Positions 49,913-59,739 of a DNA stretch of 64,000 nt are shown here, in pieces (positions within the stretch are counted from its first letter, which is position 1; each line of letters opens with the position of its first letter). The DNA lies in assembly GCA_963677085.2 (NCBI GenBank), contig CAXXFH010000004.1:3286001-3350000 (forward strand), given 5' to 3'. The notes beneath the pieces are model-generated. The model searched no databases and was not told the origin of the DNA. It was given only the letters and a program-made list of their open reading frames with translations. The position numbers were made by a program, and so were the translations under genes. Source of the stretch: G963677085 sp963677085 (GTDB lineage Bacteria; Planctomycetota; Planctomycetia; Pirellulales; Thermoguttaceae).

Positions 49913-51360
49913 GTTCGACTTTCGCACTTTATCCGGCTGCTGCGACCGTGTTTTCCAGGGTTTGCAGGATTTTTCGGCTACCCGGGCCGGAGAGGCCGAG
50001 TGACAAAACGTACTGGCGGACGCACATCCTTCGCAGGGTGCCGAGCATGTCGGCGAAGGAAGCGTGGGGTTGCTGAGGAAACCAAGGCCGTGGAAGCGGC
50101 CGGTAGTGAGCATGACCATTCTCGACAAACCACAACACGATCAGGCTGTAAAGCAGCATCGTCGTAGGCGCGGTTCGTTCGACGGCTTGGCGGGTCCAGC
50201 CTTGCGGCTCTTCGAAGCCCAGGTGTTGTTTGCTGTCCCGGAAGGCGACCTCGATGGACCAGCGCATGGCATACCAAGTGAGGATGTCTTCGGCCGTCGC
50301 CTCGTGGCGGGTGGAGTAGAAGGCTTCCTGGCCGCGACCGCCGCGGACGGCTTCAACGGCCACCACGCGCAACGGCCGATCGGGCACCGCATGCACTCTT
50401 GCCTCGGCGTCGGCCAGCCGCGTGGTTTCGGTCCGCCCGTAAATGGCGAGCGCGACATGCCGGCAGCGTTCGCCAAGCATCTGCTGGGGAGTCGGCAGGC
50501 GTTGCCCGCGTTTGCGTGGTCGACCTTTGCGGCCCGGCTTGGAGGCGGCAGGGGCGTCGTAAAGTCGCGCGTTCTTCAGCAAGCGACTCGTCAGGTGGCA
50601 GTTGTCGGGCAGGTGGGCCAGCATGCTTTTACCCCCATAGGCCGAGTCGCCCACCACGTGAAAACATCGCTCGGGAAAGCGTCGGCAAAGCAAGCGGATC
50701 ATTTCCACTGCCAATTCGGGCCGCGTACGATAGGTGCGTCGATGTTTCCGTGCCTTGGCCTTATTCAAGTAGAGCCGAAAGAGGATCGGCAGGCAGAAAG
50801 GACGCTCCGGCCACCACGGAAAGCGAACCACGACTCCCAGCACGACCCAACTGTGACCCCAGTTGGTGATCGTCTTGCTACGGCTGGAGAGCAAGGGGTC
50901 GTGGTGCATGCCGCACCCGAACATCTTCCGCCCCCGCTTCCGCGCCAAGGTGTCGTCGATTCCCAGCAATACTTGTTCGTTCGGTACCCAGGGGATCAGC
51001 CGGAAGACGGCCAATCCCAACTCGTCTCGCGACCAACGGGCCTGGGCGAAGAGGCGATGGAAGGTCGAGTGGTGTTTCGTGCCCACGGCGCCGGCGGCGA
51101 GGATCATGCCCGTCACGGTGCGCCGACCGGCAAAAGTCCAGCCCGCCAGCAAGGTCATGAAATTCGCGAACGAAGGCACGGTCATCACCACGGCCAGGGG
51201 TTGCAACAAGACACAAAACGAAGTAACAAGACTCATGTGAGCCTCCTTTGGGTGAACGGAAGTGGTTGGTACCCCCGTCCATCTTGAGCGAGGCTCACGC
51301 CATAAATCAAGGCTGCTATCAGTTGCAGCAGCGATAGTGCGAAAAGTGCGAAAGTTGAAC
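49913..51360. mobile_element. IS701/IS4-like insertion sequence
   Basis: Terminal inverted repeats are visible: left GTTCGACTTTCGCACTTT and right, on the opposite strand, GTTCAACTTTCGCACTTT. The single transposase gene lies between. The element truncates an IS3 fragment on the left and abuts the IS5 end on the right. Confidence 0.8.
49929..51236 (-). CDS. DDE transposase, IS701/IS4-like
   Basis: A 435-residue transposase of the DDE_5 style: VLLGIDDTLARKRGRKMFGCG (first Asp), FHVVGDSAYGGKSMLAHLPD (second Asp) and YAMRWSIEVAFRDSKQHLGFE (Glu). These three blocks are in the order and spacing of IS701 transposases. The gene is full-length and fills the element. The exact IS family name needs comparison with a reference collection. 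Confidence 0.9.
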   Translation of the reverse strand: MSLVTSFCVLLQPLAVVMTVPSFANFMTLLAGWTFAGRRTVTGMILAAGAVGTKHHSTFHRLFAQARWSRDELGLAVFRLIPWVPNEQVLLGIDDTLARKRGRKMFGCGMHHDPLLSSRSKTITNWGHSWVVLGVVVRFPWWPERPFCLPILFRLYLNKAKARKHRRTYRTRPELAVEMIRLLCRRFPERCFHVVGDSAYGGKSMLAHLPDNCHLTSRLLKNARLYDAPAASKPGRKGRPRKRGQRLPTPQQMLGERCRHVALAIYGRTETTRLADAEARVHAVPDRPLRVVAVEAVRGGRGQEAFYSTRHEATAEDILTWYAMRWSIEVAFRDSKQHLGFEEPQGWTRQAVERTAPTTMLLYSLIVLWFVENGHAHYRPLPRPWFPQQPHASFADMLGTLRRMCVRQYVLSLGLSGPGSRKILQTLENTVAAAG

Positions 51361-52325
51361 TAAGAGGCTATCCGGAAAGGGGTGTTTGTTGTAAGTAGTG
51401 AGGCTGCATAGAATTACACCTCCAAATTCAAGGAAAGGTAATTGCTATGCAGACGATTACGCGAAAGCGATATACGACCGATTTGACCGATGAACAATGG
51501 GCAATCCTGGAGCCGCTGATTCCACCCGCGAAGCGGGGAGGACGACACCGCACGGTGAACCTGCGGGAGGTGATCAACACGATCCTGTACCTCAATCGCA
51601 CGGGCTGCCAATGGGACATGCTGCCCCATGACTTGTTGCCCAAAAGCACGGTGTACGACTATTTTGCCCGCTGGCGCGATGACGGCACGTGGCAACGGAT
51701 GATGGATGCCCTGCGAGCCCGGGTCCGGACGGCGGTCGGCCGAGAGCCGACGCCCAGTGCCGCAGTGATCGACAGCCAGACGGTCAAGACCACGGAGGCT
51801 GGCGGGGAACGCGGATACGACCCCGGCAAGAAGACCACCGGCCGAAAACGCCATTTTCTCGTGGATACGCTGGGCTTGCTGCTGGTTGTCGTGGTGACCA
51901 GCGCGGCCTGGGATGATGCCTGGGCGGTCCCGTCGGTGTTGGGACAGATGCGTCGGCGTGACTATCCGCGATTGCACACGATCTTTGCGGACCAGAAGTA
52001 CCACAACCATGACTTGGAAGCCTGGATGGCACAATCCCACCAACCCTGGAAGCTGGAAGTCGTCCCGCGACGGGAGACGCCTGGCCGGTTCGAGTTGCAG
52101 CCCAAACGCTGGGTGGTGGAACGCACCTATGCGTGGAACGGACGGTATCGTCGGCACAACAAAGACCTGGAGCGGCGAACGGATTCGAGCGAGTCGATGA
52201 TCCGCATCAGCACGATTCACTTGATACTCCGACGTCTGACCAAGCCCCATCCCGTTCCTGAGTTCCATTACCGTGCCGCGTGAAAAGCCTCAATTTCCCA
52301 GGGAATCTTCCCGGATAGCCTCTTA
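51361..52325. mobile_element. IS5-family insertion sequence
   Basis: The termini TAAGAGGCTATCCGG and CCGGATAGCCTCTTA are perfect inverted repeats. The TA at each end is probably the duplicated target. The transposase gene is intact. The right end interrupts a protein-coding gene. Confidence 0.88.
51447..52283 (+). CDS. IS5-family transposase
   Basis: A 278-residue transposase with the N-terminal motif LTDEQWAILEPLIPPAKRGGR. The DDE residues are in AAVIDSQTVKTTEAGG (Asp), LHTIFADQKYHNHDLE (Asp) and RWVVERTYAWNGRYRR (Glu, YREK-like region). Single frame, full-length, inside the IS. Confidence 0.95.
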   Translation: MQTITRKRYTTDLTDEQWAILEPLIPPAKRGGRHRTVNLREVINTILYLNRTGCQWDMLPHDLLPKSTVYDYFARWRDDGTWQRMMDALRARVRTAVGREPTPSAAVIDSQTVKTTEAGGERGYDPGKKTTGRKRHFLVDTLGLLLVVVVTSAAWDDAWAVPSVLGQMRRRDYPRLHTIFADQKYHNHDLEAWMAQSHQPWKLEVVPRRETPGRFELQPKRWVVERTYAWNGRYRRHNKDLERRTDSSESMIRISTIHLILRRLTKPHPVPEFHYRAA

Positions 52326-53153
52326 GGAGGCATTACACAATATGTTTATTATGGGAATGGAGGAAATCATTTTCGCTTGGACCGTACGAAGTACGACCCT
52401 TCGAGTCCATCTGTGATTCTTGATTCGTACACGGGTATCATTACGCCATCAGACTCCCATATTCTACACCATTCCAAGGACGACAGATTCTCCGTAAGAA
52501 CTCGCAAGAAAATGGATGAAAGTGATTTGGATAAGCTTTGTTCATATGAATTCGTCAATTGCCCCTATGCCGTCGTAGGGATGCCTCTTCAATACCTCTT
52601 GTTCCAAAAACCGGGTTTCGCGGATACTTATAGCATCGATAATATAGACGTCGCTGAAGAAGATGGGGTGAGAATCGCGACGATCTCTGTTTCCTCCGAG
52701 AACACCCGTGGCGCCGGGACGATGGTGTTCAGGTTCCTTCCTGATCACGCTTGGGTATTGCATGAGGTGATTTTTGACTCCATGTTGGACAGTGAAAAGG
52801 AAACCGGCGATCACGATTATTCGCGTATTCGGTGCGTATACCGGGAAGGCGAGTGCGAAATACCACAGCTTGCCGAAATGGTGAGGGAAGGAGGTTTGAA
52901 GAAGAAGGACGGAGTGATAAGACTGTTTACTCGCGACAAATATACCGTCGAGTCATTTGCTGTCGGGCCTGCGGAAATGTCAATATTCGACGTGGGAAGC
53001 CTGGTCGATAATCGGAGTGGAGGAGAGATGGGGGCCCTTCCTTATTTGCTCATTGTGTGCGTGGTATTTGGTGTTTTGTTGCTGGTGGTGAGGATCTATC
53101 TGCGGCGGAGAAGAAGGATCGCGACCGCGGGCGGGATTGGGGTCAATTCTTGA
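52326..53153 (+). pseudogene. 5'-truncated membrane-anchored protein cut by IS5
   Basis: The frame is open from the last base of the IS (GGITQYVYYGNGGNHF...) to a stop at 53,153, so the gene has lost its beginning. What remains is about 275 residues of extracytoplasmic domain and a C-terminal membrane anchor (LPYLLIVCVVFGVLLLVVRIYLRRRRR). Its final codons lie in a GTCAACTCTTGACA-type repeat. The family is unknown. Confidence 0.7.
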
Positions 53154-53358
53154 CACTTTTCCCCCTGTTCCCCTTGTTCGGCGGTCCGCTGGTAATGACC
53201 ATTCCGGAGTCTGGAACGATGATGATGGTGATTGGCATGGCATCTCCTTGATGTTGATAGGTTGGGCCCGTTTTTGACGCCGTGTTGTTTAAGAGACTGG
53301 CTTCCCCCCTAGTTTTGGAACAGAGGTTTTTCCAGTGTTTTTGAAAGGAGACAGCAAG

Positions 53359-54256
53359 ATGAAATGGTTGTGGTTATGTGCGATCGTCGGATTTCTGGGC
53401 ATATGGACTGACGTGGCTTCGGCGGCCATGACGCTGGAAAACTATAGTCCGGCCAAGCACGATCGTTTTTATACCGGCTCGGACAAGGCGTTCATCGGCG
53501 CCGCCTACGATTGGTCGGGCGTCGGCCTGAACGGCTCGGGTTCCTGGGCGACAATGGTTTCGCCCAGTTACTTTCTGACGGTGAACCATGCCCATCCGGC
53601 GATAAACGGCACGCTGAACTTCTATTATACGAATGATCCGGACGACGGATACGAGACGGCCACCGTGGCGTCGGGAACGCGGATCGGCGACACTGACATT
53701 TGGGTGGGAAAACTCACCAGCGAGGTTAGTTCTCGCGTCGCCAAGTATCCGATCTTGTCGCTGCCCAATGCCACTACAGATTCAGACTCCGATTATATGA
53801 ATCTGACCGTATATACATTCGGCCTGTCGGACAACGCCAATGCCAGCCAGAACCAGCGATTGGGGCGAAATATCATTGAAAGGGCCTTTAAATTCACAAA
53901 CAATACGGACAATCTCACTTATCGCTACCAGCAATGGAAAATAGTCAATGGCGAAAAGATCTCCACCAGCGTTGGCGACGATGAATCTTTGGCGGTGTCT
54001 GGCGATTCCGGCGCTTTTCATTGCCGGCGGCGTTCCGACATTGGTTGGCAATGTTTCCACCAGTGACGACTGGTGCGACACCAACATCACGTACCTTGCT
54101 CGGTATGTCGACCAGATCGACGCAGTGTTGAACGACGGCGGCGAATCGCTGACCTACGTTACAGCAATCCCGGAACCGTCGAGTATGGTTCTTTTGGTTT
54201 GTGGGGTTTTAGGTTTAGCCGTTGCGCTTGGCATAAAGGAAGCAAAAAAGTATTGA
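53359..54256 (+). pseudogene. PEP-CTERM serine protease with a frameshift
   Basis: A signal peptide (MKWLWLCAIVGFLGIWTDVASA, AAGGAGA box 8 nt upstream) precedes a trypsin-like domain with His in FLTVNHAHPA, Asp in GDTDIWVGKL and Ser in AVSGDSGA. Right after GDSGA the frame is lost; in the next frame the protein continues LFIAGGVPTLVGNVSTSDDW and ends with PEPSSMVLLVCGVLGLAVAL, a PEP-CTERM anchor. The break falls where GDSGAP would be expected, so a small deletion is likely. Confidence 0.75.
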
Positions 54257-54285
54257 ACGACCAACGACAATAGGTAATGGTAATG

Positions 54286-54357
54286 GGGTCACCTCTTGAC
54301 ACTTGACACATGCGGTTTAACGCCGCATGTGTCAAGTGTCAAGAGTTGACCCCTATC
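54286..54357. terminator. Long inverted repeat between convergent genes
   Basis: GGGGTCACCTCTTGACACTT then GACACATGCGG, a short loop and the complementary arm lie between the stop codons of the protease and the sulfatase. About 30 paired bases make it a likely bidirectional terminator. It belongs to the GTCAACTCTTGACA family. Confidence 0.65.
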
Positions 54358-54369
54358 TTTACGGTCTCC

Positions 54370-55848
54370 CTACTCCTTTTTTTTCAGATCTTTCATCCGC
54401 TTCTCGTAGCCACGTTGCTGGCGATCTTCCCAATACTGCACAATCGCCGGCGGCTCGGGCGTGCGGCCTTGGTCGTTGCTGGTGACGATCCAGCGGTCCA
54501 ACTCCGTGCGCATTCGCCAGAGCACGTCGCGATGTTCGGACGAGTCGGCCAGGTTGTGGATCTCGTACGGATCGTTCTGCAAGTCGTAAAGCTCCTCGGC
54601 CGGGCGGCTGGGGGCCATCAGTCGGGCTTGCACGTCGTCGAGCTTGCCTTGGGCGTGCAACTCACGCATCAACGGAATCACCGGGTAAGACGTTTCCTTG
54701 TAGCGGTTCAGTTGCAGAAACGGCCGCTCGGGCATGAAGTTGCGGATGTAACGATACCGCTCGTCGCGCACCGTGCGAATGCGAAACACCGTCTCGTCGC
54801 ACCGATCCCGCGCGCCATGGGCATACTGCCGCGGCGGTTCGGTATCTGGGCCAAGGAAGACGCGCCCCTGCATGTTTGCCGGTTTCTTCACACCGGCCAG
54901 GGCCAACGTGGTGGCCGCCAGGTCGATGGCTTCGATCAACTGCCCGTCGACCGTGCCCGGCTTGAACTGCTCGGGCATTGGGAAATTCTTCGCCCAGCGG
55001 ATGATCAACGGCACACGCAGTCCGCTGTCGTAGCACCACTGTTTGCCACGCATCATGCAACGACCGTGGTCGCCGAAGTAGATGACCACGGTGTCGTCGG
55101 CCAGTCCGTCGGCTTCCAGTTGCGCGAGCACTTGGCCCACTTTGTGGTCCAACTCGCTGACTGAATCGAGGTAGTCGGCCCAATCCTGCCGGGTTACTGG
55201 ATGATCGGGGTAATAGGGCGGAATCTTCACCTTGGTCGGATCGGCTTTCTTCGGTGCATTGAAGCGGCGATGCGTTTCGTGGAAGTTCACCTGCGCGTAA
55301 AACGGCTGATGCGTTTTCAGATCGTCCCACTTCATCGAATCGAAAGGCCGCTCGGGCACGGTGAAGTTCCAGTCGGTTTTGCCGCTGCCGCCGAATTTCG
55401 GGTCCCGGCGGATGTTGGCCGTGAAGTAGCCGGCCCTCTGGAGCCGTTTGGTAAATACCTCGACGCCCTCGGGCAGTTGATAGCCGTCGTCGCGGTGCGA
55501 GCGGTGGTTGTGGGCCCCGATCGTCGTTTGGTACATGCCCGTCATGAAAGCCGATCGCGCGGCCGAGCAGACCGACGCCGTGGTGAACGCCCGGCTGTAG
55601 CGAACGCCCTCGCGGGCCAACTGGTCGAGATTGGGCGTCGTCACTTGCTCGGTCCCGTAGCAAGCCAGGTCGGGACTCGTATCTTCACTGATCAACCACA
55701 GGATGTTGGGATGGGTTTTCTTCGGTGCGTTTGTCTCGGCCGCCATGGCACCGTTTACGCCGGCGGCAAGCGAACTCCCGGCAAGCACTGCTAGCAGCGA
55801 AAGAAACCAACGGGAAACCCGCGTCTTGGTGCCGTATTGACCGTACAT
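54370..55848 (-). CDS. Sulfatase (formylglycine-dependent)
   Basis: A signal peptide (FLSLLAVLAGSSLAAGVNGAMAA) precedes a type I sulfatase domain: NILWLISEDTSPDLACYG binds metal, SVCSAARSAFMTGMY contains the C-x-A-x-R sequence converted to formylglycine, FYAQVNFHETHRRF and VVIYFGDHGRCM complete the active site. At 492 residues it is full-length. Exported sulfatases degrade sulfated polysaccharides and are abundant in planctomycetes. A maturation enzyme is not encoded nearby. It is convergent with the protease gene. Confidence 0.93.
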   Translation of the reverse strand: MYGQYGTKTRVSRWFLSLLAVLAGSSLAAGVNGAMAAETNAPKKTHPNILWLISEDTSPDLACYGTEQVTTPNLDQLAREGVRYSRAFTTASVCSAARSAFMTGMYQTTIGAHNHRSHRDDGYQLPEGVEVFTKRLQRAGYFTANIRRDPKFGGSGKTDWNFTVPERPFDSMKWDDLKTHQPFYAQVNFHETHRRFNAPKKADPTKVKIPPYYPDHPVTRQDWADYLDSVSELDHKVGQVLAQLEADGLADDTVVIYFGDHGRCMMRGKQWCYDSGLRVPLIIRWAKNFPMPEQFKPGTVDGQLIEAIDLAATTLALAGVKKPANMQGRVFLGPDTEPPRQYAHGARDRCDETVFRIRTVRDERYRYIRNFMPERPFLQLNRYKETSYPVIPLMRELHAQGKLDDVQARLMAPSRPAEELYDLQNDPYEIHNLADSSEHRDVLWRMRTELDRWIVTSNDQGRTPEPPAIVQYWEDRQQRGYEKRMKDLKKKE

Positions 55849-56114
55849 CAGTTGCTACTCCCTCGGGTGGCAAGCGAATGTGAAAAGCATTTCAACATTG
55901 TATGCCACCCAAAATGGTTATGCAAATCGTCCGCCGGGCCGTTCGACTAGATTTCGTTGCCAGTCCGCCCAGGGGTTTGACAGTATCCCTTCCGACAGGG
56001 ATCATGAGGGGAGAGAAGCCTCCTGGTGTGCGTTTCTGGCGGCGGCCGCGTTTCCGGCGGCGAAGAAACGGGAACTTTCCCCGTCGTCAGGGCATCTCAA
56101 ACTATGAGCCTATT

Positions 56115-56678
56115 GTGAACGACGACACCCAACTGATCGACGAAACCCTAGCAGGCCATTCGGCGGCGTTCGGCCAACTGGTGCGCAAGTACCAGGATCG
56201 GCTGTACAACACGGTCGTCCACGTGGCCGGCAATGCGGAAGACGCCCGGGACATCGTCCAGGACGCCTTCGTTCAGGCGTTCGTCAAGTTGGATACGTTT
56301 CGCGGCAAGAGTGCGTTTTATACTTGGTTGTACCGAATCGCGTTCAATGTGGCAGCTACCCATCTGCGGCGCAAGCGGTCGACCGTATCCGTCGAACAGG
56401 CCCGCGAGGGCGGCGGCCTGGAACCGATGGCCAACGACGATAACGATCCCACCGCGCGGCTCGAACAAAAGGAACGCCAGCGCCAGGTGCGCGAGGCCAT
56501 CGCCCAACTGGATGAAGAACATCGCGCGGTCATTGTGCTGCGAGAAATCGACGGTTGCTGTTACGAGACCATTGCCGAAATCCTGGAGTTGCCGGTGGGC
56601 ACGGTTCGCAGCCGATTGCATCGTGCGCGATTGCAGTTGCGCGAACAGCTCAAAGCGGTGTTGATGCTCGACGAGTGA
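56115..56678 (+). CDS. ECF-type RNA polymerase sigma factor
   Basis: A 187-residue sigma factor. Region 2 is HSAAFGQLVRKYQDRLYNTVVHVAGNAEDARDIVQDAFVQAF; region 4 is LDEEHRAVIVLREIDGCCYETIAEILELPVGTVRSRLHRAR. A GTG start at 56115 matches the family N-terminus; the open frame upstream to 55,902 is not protein-like. It is followed after 9 nt by a membrane-bound protein that resembles an anti-sigma factor, so the pair probably sense envelope conditions. Confidence 0.92.
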   Translation: MNDDTQLIDETLAGHSAAFGQLVRKYQDRLYNTVVHVAGNAEDARDIVQDAFVQAFVKLDTFRGKSAFYTWLYRIAFNVAATHLRRKRSTVSVEQAREGGGLEPMANDDNDPTARLEQKERQRQVREAIAQLDEEHRAVIVLREIDGCCYETIAEILELPVGTVRSRLHRARLQLREQLKAVLMLDE

Positions 56679-56687
56679 TCGTAACTG

Positions 56688-59222
56688 ATGAGTGATTGTG
56701 ATAACGTCATGAAAAACGTGCCGGAAAACGAACTGTTCAGTGCCTATCTCGACGGTGAGCTTACCGCCGAAGAGCAGGCCCGCGTCGAACAGTTGTTGGC
56801 CACCAGCCCGGAGGCCAGGCAACTGGTCGACGAGCTGCGCGCACTGAGCACCACGCTGCAGAATCTTCCCGCGTACCCGCTGGGCGAAGACCTTAGCGGC
56901 CGGGTATTGCGGCAGGCCGAACGCCAGATACTTACTGGAGCATCGGGCGGCGGCGAGACAGTCGCCGGCAAAAGCGAGCCCGCAGTGCCCGCCAGCCAAG
57001 TGCCTGTAAGCCAAGCGGAATCGGGCGACGGTTCGTCGGCATCCTACGTGCCGACGCCCTACACGCCGTTTTCCTGGCGGCGGCTCATTTCTTCCCGGGC
57101 GTTGGCGTGGTCCGCGCTGGCCGTGGCCATCGCGATCATATTCATGCTCAACGATCCCGATCAGATGGACATGGCCGTCAAGCAACCGGTTGGCGGCGAC
57201 GAAGTGGCCATGGTTCCGCGAGAGGCGGCCGAAGAGTCGTTCGCCGACAAAGCTCCCGCTGCCGGAGAGTTTGCGGCCAGCGAACCTGCAGCCGAGGAAA
57301 CGGCCATGCGTGCCAGGGGACCGAGCATCGCGGCACCCAGCATCCAAACGGAGACCGCGGCGCGGAAACCGGGTGCCACGGCTGCTCGGGAATCGCTGGC
57401 CGTCCAGCCGCAAGGCGGGCTGACGATGGGCCGCGACGTGACCGCATCGCCTGCCGATTCGGCAGCCACACCGCCGCGGGTCGGCAAAGGCGGGCGCGGT
57501 TCGGGCACAATGACTGGAGATGGAGAAACCGCGCGTGAGTATACAGTGCCCGGGAGTACAGTGCCTGGGAGTACAGTGCCTGGGTATTCCGTCGCGCAGG
57601 ATGCCGCGAAACCGGCGGCCGGTGCGATGGCTGCCAAGTCGGCCAAGACGGGTGGTGGAATGCTCAGCAAGTCGGGCGAGCGCCAGGTGGCCGCCGCCGC
57701 AAAGGCCGCGCCTCCCACCGCGGACGATTTCATCCGACAAAAACAACGGATGCTGCGGCAGGCAGAATCCGACCGCCTGATACCTGGTGGTGCGCCCGAC
57801 GGGGTGATGGTCGTTCAGTGTGACATTACTCGCGAGGCGCTCCGTCAACGGGCGTTCGAAAAACTCCTGACCTCGAACCGAATCGCCTGGGACGACGCCC
57901 TGGATGTGCGTGCCGAGGAAAGTGGGGGTAGCGAGGGAGAAATGTTCGGCGCAAAAGCCGCACCCGGCGAGCCGGTTTCGCGTCGGCAAGGAGGTCAGTT
58001 GGCCGAGAATTACGCTGCCCAGGCCGACCGTCGTTCGCTGGCTGGCGGTGTGGCGGGTGCCGGAACGTTAGATGTGGTTTATGTCGAAGCGTCGCCCGCT
58101 CAGATCGAAGCCACCCTGGCCGGGTTGGCCTCGCAACGCAGTGAGTTCGTTTCGGTTTCGGTCGATCCCGATCCTCGCGAGGTGTCGCAACAGCCTTTGA
58201 TGCGATTCAATCGCAAGCGAATGGTCGTTGGCGCACCGGTGGTAAACGGGCGGCCGGGTACCTTGCAGCAACGGTCATTGCGGCAGGAAACCATGCAGGT
58301 CGATACCGATGCTCAATCATTCGAAGCGAAAGACGGCGGTGCCGCCAACTTGCGGCAGCGGGCCGACAATGCGACGGTGGAGAAAGACGAAGTTGCAGCG
58401 AAGGCGGACGCCACAGAGAAACACAAGGTGACCGTGGAACGTGGAAAAATAGTCGGTAAATCGGGGCCGGCGAAGAAGGAGTCGTTCGCGCACGAGCTAC
58501 CGTACGGCCGAGCGCAGCGATTGAACCTGCCCGAAGCCAATCAGCAAATCCAACAACGTCGAATGCCGCAGTATCCCGCGCCGGCACAACGGCCGACGTT
58601 GGACGCAGAAACCGAGGGCGTCGCGACAAACGGCCCAGGCGGCGACATGGCCCAGAGCCGAGCTCGAAATGTACCACGCGCGACGGCCCCGCCATCTCCA
58701 GCACTTGTGCCGGTCCCCGCGACGTCCCCGCATAAGGCGGCGCCCTCGCCCGAAGCCCCAGCGAACGCAGGGCAGCCGGCCGATCGCCCCTTCGCGATGC
58801 CATCGCCCGCCGAACCATTGCCCGCACAGTCGGCGCCTGTCCAGTCAGCGCCATCGGCTGCACAACCGTCGTTTGCACCGCAGCAGGCGATGCCGCCGAA
58901 TGTGCCGCAATATATCGCTCAGCCGTCGTCCGATGTGCAACAACCGGCCGCTTCGCAACCCAGTGCGCTGCCGATGACGACCGAGTCGATGGAGACACCT
59001 TCGGCGGCGGCTGAGCAAACCGTTGGGCAAGAGAAACAGGCGCCAACTTACCGTGTGCTGTTCGTGTTGCGAGTAGTCGACACCCCTGGTGCCGACGCGG
59101 CCTCTGCAATTCGCGCCGCGCCCAATTCGGCCGCTTCGCAAGTCGAAACCACCCCGGCTCGGCCCGCTGACCTTGCACCAACCCACGCCGAACCCGCCCG
59201 CCAACAAGCGGTTCCCCGCTAG
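56688..59222 (+). CDS. Long anti-sigma-factor-like membrane protein
   Basis: The N-terminus (NVPENELFSAYLDGELTAEEQARVEQLLATSPEARQLVDELRAL) is the anti-sigma cytoplasmic helical domain, lacking the zinc-binding HxxxCxxC. One membrane segment follows (ALAWSALAVAIAIIFML, about residue 145). The remaining 680 residues are outside, rich in Pro, Ala and Gln, with a small folded core (VMVVQCDITREALRQRAFEKLLTSNRIAWDDALD...VDVVYVEASPAQIEATLAGL). A short VPGSTVPGSTVPGYS repeat is visible near residue 287. Start ATG 56688 or 56709. Confidence 0.82.
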   Translation: MSDCDNVMKNVPENELFSAYLDGELTAEEQARVEQLLATSPEARQLVDELRALSTTLQNLPAYPLGEDLSGRVLRQAERQILTGASGGGETVAGKSEPAVPASQVPVSQAESGDGSSASYVPTPYTPFSWRRLISSRALAWSALAVAIAIIFMLNDPDQMDMAVKQPVGGDEVAMVPREAAEESFADKAPAAGEFAASEPAAEETAMRARGPSIAAPSIQTETAARKPGATAARESLAVQPQGGLTMGRDVTASPADSAATPPRVGKGGRGSGTMTGDGETAREYTVPGSTVPGSTVPGYSVAQDAAKPAAGAMAAKSAKTGGGMLSKSGERQVAAAAKAAPPTADDFIRQKQRMLRQAESDRLIPGGAPDGVMVVQCDITREALRQRAFEKLLTSNRIAWDDALDVRAEESGGSEGEMFGAKAAPGEPVSRRQGGQLAENYAAQADRRSLAGGVAGAGTLDVVYVEASPAQIEATLAGLASQRSEFVSVSVDPDPREVSQQPLMRFNRKRMVVGAPVVNGRPGTLQQRSLRQETMQVDTDAQSFEAKDGGAANLRQRADNATVEKDEVAAKADATEKHKVTVERGKIVGKSGPAKKESFAHELPYGRAQRLNLPEANQQIQQRRMPQYPAPAQRPTLDAETEGVATNGPGGDMAQSRARNVPRATAPPSPALVPVPATSPHKAAPSPEAPANAGQPADRPFAMPSPAEPLPAQSAPVQSAPSAAQPSFAPQQAMPPNVPQYIAQPSSDVQQPAASQPSALPMTTESMETPSAAAEQTVGQEKQAPTYRVLFVLRVVDTPGADAASAIRAAPNSAASQVETTPARPADLAPTHAEPARQQAVPR

Positions 59223-59739
59223 TGTAGTGTGTCACTCAAAGGGGGCATTGTCCTGCGTGTGCCACTGGCTCTGCCAGTGTGGAGATGCCTGCGGTCGAAG
59301 GCACTGGCGGAGCCAGTGGCACACCAAACCGGCCGAAGATACGATCCCACAATTTTGACACGCTACACTCGGATCGAGGTTATCACCACGTAGGCACGGG
59401 GCGGCAGGGCCGCCAATCAACCGGTGTTACCGCACCGAGGCAAGAACTCGGGCCGGTCCGCAGCAGCCTTCCTCCTCTCAGTGCCCTCCGTGACTCCGTG
59501 GTTAATCTGGTCGTAAGAAACCCCGGCTGGCGCGATTCTGACGATTGTACGAATACGTTGAACGGTTTTGGTCGCTACGGGGCACAAGAATTCTAAAGTA
59601 GTAATGGTGTCGGGCTATGCGCACTTCGCCGCCCGGACCAGACTTTTCTAGACGACGTTTCACGATGAAGCAAACGTCAAGCACGTTTTGTTTTCGCGTC
59701 GTTTTTTCTCTTTGCGCAACGACTCTTGGAGCTTGCACG
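59223..59739. other. Intergenic stretch with REP-like palindromes
   Basis: Two related palindromes (GTGCCACTGGCTCTGCCAGT and GGCACTGGCGGAGCCAGTGG) lie at 59,258-59,325, and a GCCAATCAACCGGTGTTACC repeat at 59,411. No gene is seen. Confidence 0.5.
59258..59325. repeat. REP-like palindromic pair
   Basis: GTGCCACTGGCTCTGCCAGT and, 20 bases later, GGCACTGGCGGAGCCAGTGG are each imperfectly palindromic and together form a larger inverted pair. Position: 35 bases after the anti-sigma-like gene. Confidence 0.65.

Noticed and set aside
56148..57989. A 613-codon minus-strand frame
   Set aside because: It is antisense to the sigma factor and the anti-sigma-like gene and consists of low-complexity Arg/His/Gly sequence.
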